From: Io17-Chloro-G2 sp965226915
GTDB lineage: Bacteria; Chloroflexota; Dehalococcoidia; Lucifugimonadales; UBA3495
DNA: 64,000 nt
Assembly (NCBI GenBank): GCA_965226915.1
Contig: CBDDEJ010000010.1
Location: forward strand, 496,001 to 560,000
Direction of reading: 5' to 3'
The notes beneath the pieces are model-generated. The model saw only the letters and a program-made list of their open reading frames with translations, did not search any database and was not told where the DNA came from. Within the stretch, counting starts at the first letter, position 1; each line of letters opens with the position of its first letter. A program made the position numbers and the translations under genes. Below, one piece after another: positions 43,201 to 50,814 of this stretch.

Positions 43201-45398
43201 GACGAGGGGAAGACATTCACCTCGTTCGCGTGTCGTGAGAGAAGTACGGCTTCCTCCAGCCAGCCGACCGCGGTGCGCACCCGGTTGTCGTCGGTCTGGG
43301 AGTCCCGTTGAAAGTCGTGTTCCTCGTCCAGCAGGAGGATTTCACCGGCGGTGGCCACGACCTCTCCGTTGAGTCTCTCCCTGCGGTCCAGGTTCCGGAG
43401 CGCTTTGAGAACGGCGCTTATCTCCGCTTGGGTCAGGCGGGAGCGGGCGGACATGCCGAATTGCCGCTCGATGTCCTCATCGGTGTAGAGCAGGATGCAG
43501 CGGGCGTCCCCGCTGTCCCGGCCCGCCCGCCCGGCTTCCTGCAGGTAATTCTCCATGGAGCCGGGTATGTCGGCGTGAATCACTAGGCGGACGTCGGGTT
43601 TGTCTATGCCCATGCCGAAGGCATTGGTGGCGGCGATGGCCCTCAGGCCGCCCTGGATGAAGCTCTGCTGCACGTGCTTCTTCCTCTCTGGAGTGAGTCC
43701 GGCGTGGAAGTGGTCGGCGGCGATGTCCTTCGCCTTCAGGAAATCGGCCACCTGCTCCGCGTGGCGTCTGGTGGCGCAGTAGATGATGGCTCCGCCGGGC
43801 TGGTCGGTCGGCAGGTCGGCTTCCAGGATCCGGCTGATGTGATCGAGTTTCTGGGCGGTGGCGGTCCGGATCACCACGAAATTCAGGTTGGTGCGCTGGG
43901 TACCGCCGTCCAGCACCTGCATCTCGATGCCGAGAATCTCCTGGAAGTATTCGACGATCTCCTGCTTGACGTCGGGTTTGGCGGTGGCGGTCAGGCAGAG
44001 GATGGGCGGCGGCGGCGCATCGCCGGTCTGTTCCCGTATGAACCGGCCGATGTAGCGGTAGTCGGGCCGGAAGTCGTGGCCCCACTTGGAGAGACAGTGG
44101 GCTTCGTCCAAGACCCATGCCCCGATGGACCGCTGGGACAGGGCGTTGCGCACCGATTTGCTTCTGAGCTGTTCGGGCGATATCAGCAGGACCGAGGCGT
44201 CCCCCAGCCGGAGCCGGGCCAGCGCCTCGGCGCGTTCCGGCATGGACAGCAGGCCGTTCACCGTCACGCAGGAGCTGATGCCCCGCTGTTCCAGATTGGC
44301 CACCTGGTCGGACATCAGGGCGACCAGGGGAGAGATGACCACTGTGACGGCGCCGGTCTTGTCGTAGCGGGATAGGGCCGGCACCTGGTAGCAGACCGAC
44401 TTGCCGGCGCCGGTGGGCAGAATGGCCAACAGGTGCTCTCCCGCCATGGCCCGTTGGACGATGGTCTTCTGCAGGGGAATGCCATCCTCATCGGCGGGTT
44501 CGGGCCTAAAGTCGGGAAATCCAAACCAGCGGGTCAGTTCCTTCTGCGGATCGTGGCGCTCCCGGCACCATTGGCAGTCCCCGTGCTGACAGGGCGTGTC
44601 CCGCAGCAGCTTCAGTATTTCGCCGGCCCGGGGGAATTCGTACAGCACCCAGGGCGGCATGGTCGAGTTGCTGCCGGCCACGGAGAGCCAGGCCAGGGCA
44701 TAGGCCAGGGGCCAGCCCTGTTGGTGCGCGTTGGCGAGGATACCCTCGGCTTGGCCGGTGCAGGCCTGACCCGTCAGGCGGCGCCGGATGGCCCCTCCGG
44801 CCTCTTCGCCGGAGGGTTTGGGAGACTTTCTCAGTTCTTCGAACAGCAGGTTGAATCCGGCGGCATCGTCCAGGGAGGTCAGCCAGTGCCAGGCGGTCAG
44901 CAGGTCGCTGTCCGACCCGGCCAGCGCCTGCTGCTGGTCCTGAAACAGATCGAAGGCCAGTTGGGCGTCCAGCAGCGGGTTGTTGATCCTGCCCCTGACC
45001 AGGCCGCCGTCCTGGTAGTGCTTGACCAGGTGGTGATAGGGGTTGCGGGGGAACGCCAGGGGGTTGAGCCGGAGGGTATCCACCGCCGGCAGTTTCAGGA
45101 GGTTGAGGCCCGGGTCCAGCGCTGCCAGGTGGGGCAGGTCGAAGGCGATGATGTTGTGCCCCAGGATGAACAGGGCTCCTTGGGTCATATCGTCCAGCTG
45201 GGCCAGGCCGCCGGGCCTGCCGGCTTGGGGCGCGGAGAGGCTGAGCTGCTGGCCGGTGTCCGGCCGGCAGGCGGCCAGAGCCCGCAGGGCGCCGTCCTTG
45301 ACGGCGATCTCCAGGTCCAGGGAGAGGCATTGCCGCAGAATGGTGACCGGCGGGGGCGCCGCCGTCGGAGAAGGGCGGGGCTCCCGTCGTGGCGTCAT
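40258..45398 (-). CDS. Exonuclease-RecQ-UvrD helicase fusion, one frameshift
   Basis: About 1,710 residues if the frameshift is repaired. The N terminus has a DEDD exonuclease-like domain (LSLDLEIAVKDGALRALAAC; GHNIIAFDLPHL; DAQLAFDLF). Then comes RecQ: LLAILPTGAGKSVCYQVPAL, VLDEAHCLSKWGHDFRPDYR, AFGMGIDKPDVR and QEAGRAGRDSGDARC. The C-terminal third is a UvrD/Rep helicase: VLAGPGSGKTRVLVHRIAYL, WILVDEYQDIKG, VGDDDQNIYAFSG, HRAKGLEFDHVAVLDGG and YYVAMTRARQTL. One base is missing near 41220 (GGGATGGGC), shifting the frame before ASCAVIARTW. The ATG overlaps the upstream HNH gene by four bases (ATGA). Two helicases and a nuclease in one chain suggest end processing in repair or defence. Confidence 0.88.
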
Positions 45399-45703
45399 TG
45401 CTCCGGCCTTTCACGGTGATACTGGGCCAGCCGCCTCCCCGTCAGCACCGCCTGCCTCTCGTCCAGCATCACCCCCGTGGCCACGTTGTCGGCCAGCGCC
45501 ACGATGTGGTCCACCTCAAAGCGCAGGAAGTGGGGCGGGAATATTCCGCAGCCCGGGCAGACGCCCCGCTGCACCGCGTAGAGGGCCATCCGCACCGGCT
45601 CCGGCGCCCTTTCCCGCACCGGCTCGGAACGTCTCCCACGCGGCGGCCGCTTCTCGTACACCTCTGTCGGCTCCAGGTACTCCCGCACCAGGGCGAGGTC
45701 CAT
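45395..45703 (-). CDS. HNH-endonuclease-like protein, coupled to the helicase fusion
   Basis: Residues 40-85 read RMALYAVQRGVCPGCGIFPP and HFLRFEVDHIVALADN: a CxxC zinc knuckle and the EVDHIV core of HNH nucleases. The usual N/H part of the motif after the DHI is altered (VATGVMLDERQAVLTGRRLA), so activity is doubtful. Its TGA overlaps the helicase ATG. The ATG at 45703 lacks a ribosome binding site because the preceding bases belong to a truncated hsdM, so the N terminus was probably lost in a deletion. Confidence 0.65.
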   Translation of the reverse strand: MDLALVREYLEPTEVYEKRPPRGRRSEPVRERAPEPVRMALYAVQRGVCPGCGIFPPHFLRFEVDHIVALADNVATGVMLDERQAVLTGRRLAQYHRERPEQ

Positions 45704-45705
45704 GG

Positions 45706-46008
45706 CTGCTGGGAGGTGGCGTTCCTCAGGGACCTGAGGGTGAAAGGGGAGGCGTTGAAGAACTGCTGTCCCGCCGCCTGCTGGAGGGGCCCTGTCTGGT
45801 TCGAGATTCCTGCTTCGTCCAGCCACTTCTTCTCTTCCAAGACCTGTTGCTTGGTGGATTCGAGCACGGCGTCGAGCCGGCGGATGACGGTCATGGGAAG
45901 TATCACGTCCCGGTACTTGCCCCGGACGTAGAGGTCCCGAAGAACGGTGTCGGCGATGTTCCAGATGAAGTTGGAGATGGTGGCGAGTTGGCTGTCCTGC
46001 AATTTCAT
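45706..46008 (-). pseudogene. hsdM: Type I restriction-modification HsdM N-terminal stub
   Basis: From ATG 46008 (AAAGGAAT upstream) the 101 residues read SQLATISNFIWNIADTVLRD, YRDVILPMTVIRRLDAVLES and FNASPFTLRSLRNATSQQ, the conserved N-terminal helical domain of HsdM. Similarity ends at 45706, before any methyltransferase motif, where the sequence runs out of frame into the HNH gene. A deletion has fused the two. HsdS and HsdR are not in the window. Confidence 0.85.
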
Positions 46009-46035
46009 ATTCCTTTCTTCGGACTGAAACTCATT

Positions 46036-46593
46036 TTACATGAACGGGGCATAGCCGGCCGCGTCCAAGACTGGCCTAAAGGCTTTTCGCCATTCCCTGC
46101 GCCCCGCTAGCCAAGCAGCTGTGTCCCTTAACAATGCCGTCGGCCCTTGGTAATCATCGATTTCCAAGATCAGCGCCTCGATAACCTCACCTGCTCCGAT
46201 GGCCTGTAGCGTCTCCAAGTTCAACGAGATGCAGGGTGCCATCCACAACTGGGCGTTGAAATGAGCATCTTCCTCTCGCTGTATCAGGTTATCAGTTAGT
46301 GACTTCTTGGAATCCCATTGCTGGCCGTAGTCCCGCTTCCAGTCCTTTTCTGAGATAGCGTCAGGGGGGAAGTCCTCGCCATCCTTCAGTTCCCGCCCAT
46401 CGGAGAAAGCATAGGTGGTTTCCGGCTCCCACCATGTGGGCCAGCCGCTCGAAGTCCAAGTGTGAGTCGAGTCAGTCATACCAATTCCCTCCATATTGAT
46501 GGTCAGTGACTTTGGGGCAGCGCGCCCGCATATCAGGCAAAATCCGCTGTCGTCCTGGACAATGTTCTGACACCTCCAGCAGGCGCTACTCAT
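46036..46593 (-). CDS. Unknown protein with N-terminal zinc ribbon
   Basis: A 185-residue ORF. The first 25 residues form a zinc ribbon (ACWRCQNIVQDDSGFCLICG). The rest is acidic and Trp-rich (WTSSGWPTWWEPETTYAFSD, REEDAHFNAQLWMAPCISLN). A second possible start, ATG 46479, has an excellent GGAGGG and would drop the ribbon. The ribbon start is repeated in a 21-residue ORF at 47041-47106 (MSACWKCQGKVADPSGF), which supports the longer form. No family is recognised. Confidence 0.55.
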   Translation of the reverse strand: MSSACWRCQNIVQDDSGFCLICGRAAPKSLTINMEGIGMTDSTHTWTSSGWPTWWEPETTYAFSDGRELKDGEDFPPDAISEKDWKRDYGQQWDSKKSLTDNLIQREEDAHFNAQLWMAPCISLNLETLQAIGAGEVIEALILEIDDYQGPTALLRDTAAWLAGRREWRKAFRPVLDAAGYAPFM

Positions 46594-46650
46594 CGCCCAC
46601 CAACAAACCGCTCAGTCTTATGGCCCGCTCAATTTCCATTCCACCGCCCA

Positions 46651-46968
46651 CTAACGACTGGAACGACCTCGCCTCTCAGGAGGCCACTTTTCCGCAGCTC
46701 CCTCTTTTTTGCCCTTGGTGGCTGGTTTTCGGGCCGGCGCTGTTTCATTGATAGCAGCCGGTATAGCGCCTTGGCGGATTGATAGCCGAAACGCTATCAG
46801 CCGCTCCAATGGGGAGAGGTGGCTGATATCAGCCACCTCCGGTGCTGCTGCATCGAGGGAGACCTGGCGGATGTACGAGCTCACAGTGAGCTCCTCCGCG
46901 TCGGCCGCTTCTTTGATCAGCTGGTATTCATCGTCGTTCAGGCGGACGTTGATCGGGCGCGATCGCAT
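46651..46968 (-). CDS. Ribbon-helix-helix protein (MobC/CopG-like)
   Basis: A 105-residue protein with a typical RHH start: RPINVRLNDDEYQLIKEAAD followed by LTVSSYIRQVSLDAA. This pattern is common in plasmid mobilisation accessory proteins (MobC) and antitoxins. The C-terminal 35 residues are basic and Ala/Lys-rich, suiting DNA contact. ATG at 46968 has GGAGG at proper spacing. It lies 57 bp upstream of the zinc-ribbon ORF on the same strand. No relaxase is visible. Confidence 0.75.
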   Translation of the reverse strand: MRSRPINVRLNDDEYQLIKEAADAEELTVSSYIRQVSLDAAAPEVADISHLSPLERLIAFRLSIRQGAIPAAINETAPARKPATKGKKEGAAEKWPPERRGRSSR

Positions 46969-47040
46969 AGCAGGACCTCCGGTGTATAGCGTTTTCGTAT
47001 AGCCTACCGGTGGCCACCGCTACCAGGCCTTGCTGGTCTG

Positions 47041-47106
47041 TTACGAGTTTCGGGAAAAGCCGGAAGGGTCAGCAACCTTGCCCTGACATTTCCAGCAGGC
47101 CGACAT
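47041..47106 (-). pseudogene. Truncated copy of the zinc-ribbon protein start
   Basis: Encodes MSACWKCQGKVADPSGFSRN plus one residue and a stop. The first 15 residues parallel the start of the protein at 46593 (SACWRCQNIVQDDSGF). It is a paralogous gene cut short, or a very small protein. Confidence 0.4.
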
Positions 47107-47345
47107 ATCAGTTCTTCCGCCACCGCGCCCACCAAGCCCGTTTAGGAGATGGCATGAAATCGGCGACCGTCGCCGATTTGGGAGGCGGTTTCTTGGCCTG
47201 GCCCTTGACGTGCAGCCCCAGGGCATTGCGCCAATACTGGCCCCGTGCACGGCAGGAAGACTCCCCGCACCCCAGGACGGCCCCCAGCGCAGTCCAGCAG
47301 CCCGGTACGGCTGGCCCCTTGGCTATCAGGCATTTTACTAATCCT

Positions 47346-47496
47346 GGATTATCCCCGCGTTCGCGGGGTCAGCCCGGGCTGTTGTCTCATTCGCCGGGAC
47401 ATGGTCGGATTATCCCCGCACCTGCGGGGGAACCGTCTCCAGGTAATCCAGAGCCCGGCCCTGGACCGGTCTATCCCCGCGAACACGCTGGTTATA
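47346..47496 (-). CRISPR. Orphan type I-E-like CRISPR relic, three repeats
   Basis: Repeats start at 47346, 47407 and 47468 with an exact 61-bp period: 29-bp repeats and two 32-bp spacers. The middle repeat begins GGATTATCCCCGCACCTGCG and ends GGGGAACCG, the reverse complement of a type I-E repeat, so the array reads on the minus strand. Repeat 1 keeps GGATTATCCCCGC and GCGGGG but has a changed outer end. Repeat 3 keeps about 20 bp (GGTCTATCCCCGCGAACACG) before IS1595 sequence replaces it, on the leader side. No cas genes are in the window. Confidence 0.75.
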
Positions 47497-47666
47497 ACAA
47501 CCTCGGTGAACGCTATGAACACGGAACGGTCAAGCATAGCGTTAGGGAGTACGTCAATGGGATGGCTCATACCAACGGGATTGAAAGCGTGTGGGCGGTT
47601 TTGAAGCGGGGTTACAACGGAACTTATCACCAGTGGTCAGCCAAGCACATGGCCCAGCAAAGTTAA
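47487..47666 (+). pseudogene. IS1595-family (ISXO2-like) transposase C-terminal fragment
   Basis: The frame reads YNNLGERYEHGTVKHSVREY then VNGMAHTNGIESVWAVLKRG then YNGTYHQWSAKHM, the end of the ISXO2-like DDE domain. It begins within the third CRISPR repeat, so the element's arrival or a later deletion removed the leader side of the array. The upstream two thirds of the transposase is absent. Confidence 0.8.
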
Positions 47667-47879
47667 TTGTCGTTGTTCACCCGGTCGCATCCACGGCGTC
47701 GCCATCTGATACCATCGCAGACCAAACGGGTGACATTTCTGCTGAACAGTTAGACGGACAATTATGATGAACAGCGACAGCTACAAGTCAGGCAGTCAAT
47801 CCGTCCAGGTGGTCCACTTTAGCTCCGGCTTTTACCCTCACCAGACACGCCGCGAGTATCATTGGCCGGAGCAATGGGA

Positions 47880-48250
47880 CTTTCGCTTAATTCCACTTCG
47901 GTCCTGTCCAACTAATTGGGTCCACCTCAGTGCCCGCCCACATCCGCTCAGACAACGGCCCGGAGTTCACCGCCCGGGCGGTGCGGGAGTAGTTCGGAGG
48001 AGTGGGCGCCAGGACCCCTGTACATCAAACCTGGGCCGCCGTGGGAGAACGGATACGTGGAGAGCTTCAACTGCAAGCTGAGGGATGGACTCTTGAACCG
48101 GGAGGTGTTTTACACTCTGCTGGAGGTACAGGTGCTGACCGAGGAGTACAGGCAGACCTACAACCACATCAGGCCGCACTGTTCCCTGGATTACCAGCCA
48201 CCGGCGCCGGAGCGAAAATCGCCCCAGAATCTCCAAATCCGGGCGGACGA
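47880..48250 (+). pseudogene. IS3-family right end followed by a second IS3 OrfB remnant
   Basis: Bases 47905-47928 are an IS3 right end (GTCCAACTAATTGGGTCCAC), like those at 7617 and 32928. From 47930 a different OrfB starts mid-domain: VPAHIRSDNGPEFTARAVRE, then an amber codon where Trp is expected, then a frame shift to PPWENGYVESFNCKLRDGLL and NREVFYTLLEVQVL. The catalytic Asp and Glu regions are recognisable but the gene is doubly broken. Confidence 0.75.
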
Positions 48251-48496
48251 GCATCTCCCGGGCGGCGGGAGGCAGAAGTACCCACAGCCCGGCGGAATGC
48301 CCGGCCCAGGGATGGGGATGGATAGGGAGGGTCTGGAGCCGGTTTTCGGGCTTGCGGCTGGGCCACATCAGCGTTCTTACCACACATCAACGCCCCGAGG
48401 GGAGACGGCGGAGCCCCCCAGATCTTCGCGGCCGGCGAATTGACCCGACACTGCAGGATCCCTAAAATGCCGAGCACGAAAAGAGGAGTTTTTACC

Positions 48497-48949
48497 GTGA
48501 CCAGTCAACCCCCGGCACAACGTTTGAAAGACGCGATCGCGAGGATATTTGCGCTCGACACCACCACCGAGTTTCAGGGGTACTGGGAGCTATACGAACG
48601 TACCGCCAAAGTATCGGAAATCCAGGAGCTCTTCGTCAGGATCGACGCGGACACTGGGTACTGCAACATTGCGATAATGGGAGAGGGAAGAATCGCGGAC
48701 ATCGAAGGTAACTTCGATGGTAGTTCAGGGTCACTGCATGCCTTCCCATTGAGCTCGGTTAACGACATCGTGTTCCATTATGGCTCTCTTCCATCGTTCT
48801 CGCGGACACGGGGAGCATCGCTTGTGATGCTCGTCGACCTCACCGGACAGGACGAGTCCGGACCCTATTGGGCGGCCCGCACTTTGGACGAGAAAGAACA
48901 GCTTATCGAGTTCGGGCGATCCCTTGTACGGTATATCTCCCACAGGTGA
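48497..48949 (+). CDS. Unknown protein, first gene of a three-gene operon
   Basis: A 150-residue protein. GTG at 48497 has AGAGGAG nine bases upstream; upstream ATGs (48467) lack one. Residues 1-45 are helical (RLKDAIARIFALDTTTEFQG), then strands (YCNIAIMGEGRIADIEGNFD, ASLVMLVDLTGQD), ending in a helix (EKEQLIEFGRSLVRYISHR). No family is recognised; the strand-rich middle with a final helix is vaguely like a PH fold. The next gene starts 16 bp later and a third overlaps that one, so the three are surely co-transcribed. Confidence 0.7.
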   Translation: MTSQPPAQRLKDAIARIFALDTTTEFQGYWELYERTAKVSEIQELFVRIDADTGYCNIAIMGEGRIADIEGNFDGSSGSLHAFPLSSVNDIVFHYGSLPSFSRTRGASLVMLVDLTGQDESGPYWAARTLDEKEQLIEFGRSLVRYISHR

Positions 48950-48965
48950 CCCTGAGAGGTTGAAG

Positions 48966-49388
48966 ATGGCACAATCCACCAGGACATTCAGACCAAGCAC
49001 CACAATCCGCCTGTCGGGAACTCATCAGGGCAATCCAAAAGATGCGCGACTCGACGGAGGGTTTAGTTCCCTGCGCTTCCCCATAGAAACCAGGGGCGTA
49101 GCCACCTCCTTCCGGAAACAGGTCCTCAACTACATGTACCGAACTGCCCTAGGAATGTCCCATAGACAACTGGAGTCAGCCGAAGTCTCATTGGCAACCA
49201 CACCAGACGAGGAGGACTCCTTGCAGTTGGACCTGACCCTGATTGTCAATGCAGATTGGGATGCCGCCCAAAAGTTGATGGAAGAGATTCTGGACCAGGT
49301 GAGCGAGTGGTCGCTGGAGTGGTCCGAGGATGAACGAGAAGATTATGGCCGGTGGATATACATGGGGGTGATCCCGGCTGAACTGTGA
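48966..49388 (+). CDS. Unknown protein, second gene of the three-gene operon
   Basis: A 140-residue protein from ATG 48966 with GAGAGG at good spacing. It has a polar N terminus (TTIRLSGTHQGNPKDARLDG), a middle VATSFRKQVLNYMYRTALGM, and an acidic, Trp-rich C terminus (VSEWSLEWSEDEREDYGRWI). I recognise no domain. Its stop overlaps the GTG start of the HEPN-like gene by four bases (GTGA), so the two products are likely made in fixed proportion and may bind each other; the acidic tail could shield a basic partner. Confidence 0.7.
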   Translation: MAQSTRTFRPSTTIRLSGTHQGNPKDARLDGGFSSLRFPIETRGVATSFRKQVLNYMYRTALGMSHRQLESAEVSLATTPDEEDSLQLDLTLIVNADWDAAQKLMEEILDQVSEWSLEWSEDEREDYGRWIYMGVIPAEL

Positions 49389-49810
49389 AACCGATCGAAT
49401 TCTATCAACTGGGGGTCGCTCAGGCCCCGAATGCGTCGTCGGAAGCAATGCGGCGCATGATCGTCGGACGCATTTACTACGGGCTTCATCATGAAGCTTG
49501 TTGCCGTTACTTCCGCGAAAATCCAGGTTCGATCCCATTGCCCAGGCAGCAGAGACACGTCGGACTCCACCAGAGGTACAACACCTTAACCGACGCCACG
49601 GCCAAGAGTGTCGGCAACCTCCTCAACGATTTGCGCCGGCTCAGAGTTCAAGCAGACTATGAACTGGGCCAGATGACCTACAGGGGCAGAGCGTTGAGTG
49701 CCACACAATGCCTGAACATAGCACTCATGAGGGGACAACAACTGCTAAAGCAGTTGGAACGGTACTCCCCAGGCGAGGCCACAGACGGTTGTCATTGCCC
49801 AACACAGTAG
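49385..49810 (+). CDS. HEPN-like protein, third gene of the operon
   Basis: A 141-residue all-helical protein. SSEAMRRMIVGRIYYGLHHE contains R-x5-H, within the Rx4-6H pattern of HEPN ribonucleases. The following LLNDLRRLRVQADYELGQM is also typical (LR..ADY) of HEPN helix 4. HEPN proteins act as RNase toxins in toxin-antitoxin, abortive-infection and CRISPR accessory systems. The GTG start overlaps the preceding stop codon. Assignment rests on this motif pattern alone; a structural, non-toxic HEPN relative is possible. Confidence 0.7.
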   Translation: MKPIEFYQLGVAQAPNASSEAMRRMIVGRIYYGLHHEACCRYFRENPGSIPLPRQQRHVGLHQRYNTLTDATAKSVGNLLNDLRRLRVQADYELGQMTYRGRALSATQCLNIALMRGQQLLKQLERYSPGEATDGCHCPTQ

Positions 49811-49993
49811 TGCCTATCAACAAACTCTGGGCCTTACTGCAAAACGTACACGGAGGGTGAAGCGCCGTTTTCCGCCGCCGGTCCTCGACACCGAATGAGA
49901 AGGCCTTGGCAAGCGGCCCTTTCGCCCAGGAACTACGCCAGAAATGCGGGTGTGGCCATTGTTTTTTGCTCCTCGGGGATTTTATTATATAAA

Positions 49994-50022
49994 ACCTGCC
50001 TTCGCTTATAGAGAAGGCAGGT
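49994..50022 (-). terminator. Intrinsic terminator of the minus-strand zinc-ribbon operon
   Basis: A 10-bp perfect stem (ACCTGCCTTC / GAAGGCAGGT) with a 9-nt loop, followed on the minus strand by TTTATATAATAAAA. It lies about 40 bp beyond the stop of the gene at 50060. The rest of 49811-50059 shows no gene. Confidence 0.75.
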
Positions 50023-50059
50023 ATGTTCTAGTTTAGAAGTTGGTTTTGGGTGCTGTTCG

Positions 50060-50470
50060 TTACCATCCGGCCTTCCCGCAGTGCGGGCAGGGCACACGGG
50101 CGACGCGCCGCCACTCGACGCCGTTCCGGGCGGAGATCTCCTGCTGGCAGTGGAGGCAGTCCGCCCAGTGCTCGTTGTCCTCTTCGAGGTCCTTGGCATC
50201 CAGTTCCAGGCAGTCGGGGCAGCCGGCCACCGCGGCGGGGTCGTCGGTGTAGACCGCGGTCACGGCGTCGTTGCCGCACAGGGGGCGGTCCCCGGGGCCG
50301 TAGTGGACCACTCTGCCGTCTTCGTCCGGCGTGTAGTCCCGCTCCGGTCCCTGGTCCACCAGGGGCGAAGGCTCAAAGCCTTCCGGGGTGTCGTCGGACC
50401 GGCGCCCTGGGTGACCGAAGGGGAGCTCCGCATCCGCGAACAGGGCGTCGAGATTGTTTTTGGTCGTCAT
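50060..50470 (-). CDS. Zinc-ribbon protein of unknown function
   Basis: A 136-residue acidic protein with three Cys pairs: CGNDA...CPDC, CLHCQQE and CPHCGKAGW. The N terminus LDALFADAELPFGHPG and the long acidic linker (PERDYTPDEDGRVVHYGPGD) are unlike known families to me. Its ATG overlaps the upstream ORF stop by four bases (ATGA). Multiple zinc ribbons suggest nucleic-acid or protein binding, as in phage or plasmid accessory proteins. Confidence 0.65.
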   Translation of the reverse strand: MTTKNNLDALFADAELPFGHPGRRSDDTPEGFEPSPLVDQGPERDYTPDEDGRVVHYGPGDRPLCGNDAVTAVYTDDPAAVAGCPDCLELDAKDLEEDNEHWADCLHCQQEISARNGVEWRRVARVPCPHCGKAGW

Positions 50471-50610
50471 CGTAGCTGTTGCCTCGAGATGCGGATTCTG
50501 CCACTCGTTACGGTTATGATCGCCCGTTCGTCGAGGGCTTGGCGGTGGTTGAGGATCAGGTCTTCCACAAGGGTGATTCTCTTGAGGAGATCGTCGCTTA
50601 CGGTGGTCAT
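50467..50610 (-). CDS. Small protein upstream of the zinc-ribbon gene
   Basis: From ATG 50610 a 47-residue protein begins MTTVSDDLLKRITLVEDLIL and ends GRIRISRQQLR. The first half is a likely amphipathic helix. It overlaps the next gene by ATGA, so the two are translationally coupled. The longer reading to 50709 has no better start. No family is recognised. Confidence 0.5.
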   Translation of the reverse strand: MTTVSDDLLKRITLVEDLILNHRQALDERAIITVTSGRIRISRQQLR

Positions 50611-50814
50611 GTCGGTGCTCCGGTACTTCTGATTGGCTGGATGTTGGTTCTCTGTGCCAGCGTGGTCAATTGCTGGGGCGTTTGATGCCGCCTTTGTCCT
50701 GCTCTGCACCTGTCTGAGGTATTTATTGTGCAGGAAAATTTTATTCTGTTCAGGATCCTAATTGTTGTGCAAGTCCCGTTCATATCCTCGTTATTGAGAC
50801 AGCCAGCCCACTAG

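Noticed and set aside
44433..45419. Long plus-strand ORFs across the helicase gene (also 41454-42935, 40264-41472)
   Set aside because: GC-rich antisense frames with Gly/Val/Gln-rich composition and no domains; the minus strand encodes clear RecQ and UvrD motifs.
29407..47990. Amber-codon reassignment, suggested by TAG codons inside the resolvase, NHL and IS3 frames
   Set aside because: Many intact genes here stop at TAG (for example 30824-30826, 39098-39100, 56468-56470), and all three interrupted genes are otherwise damaged or IS-associated.
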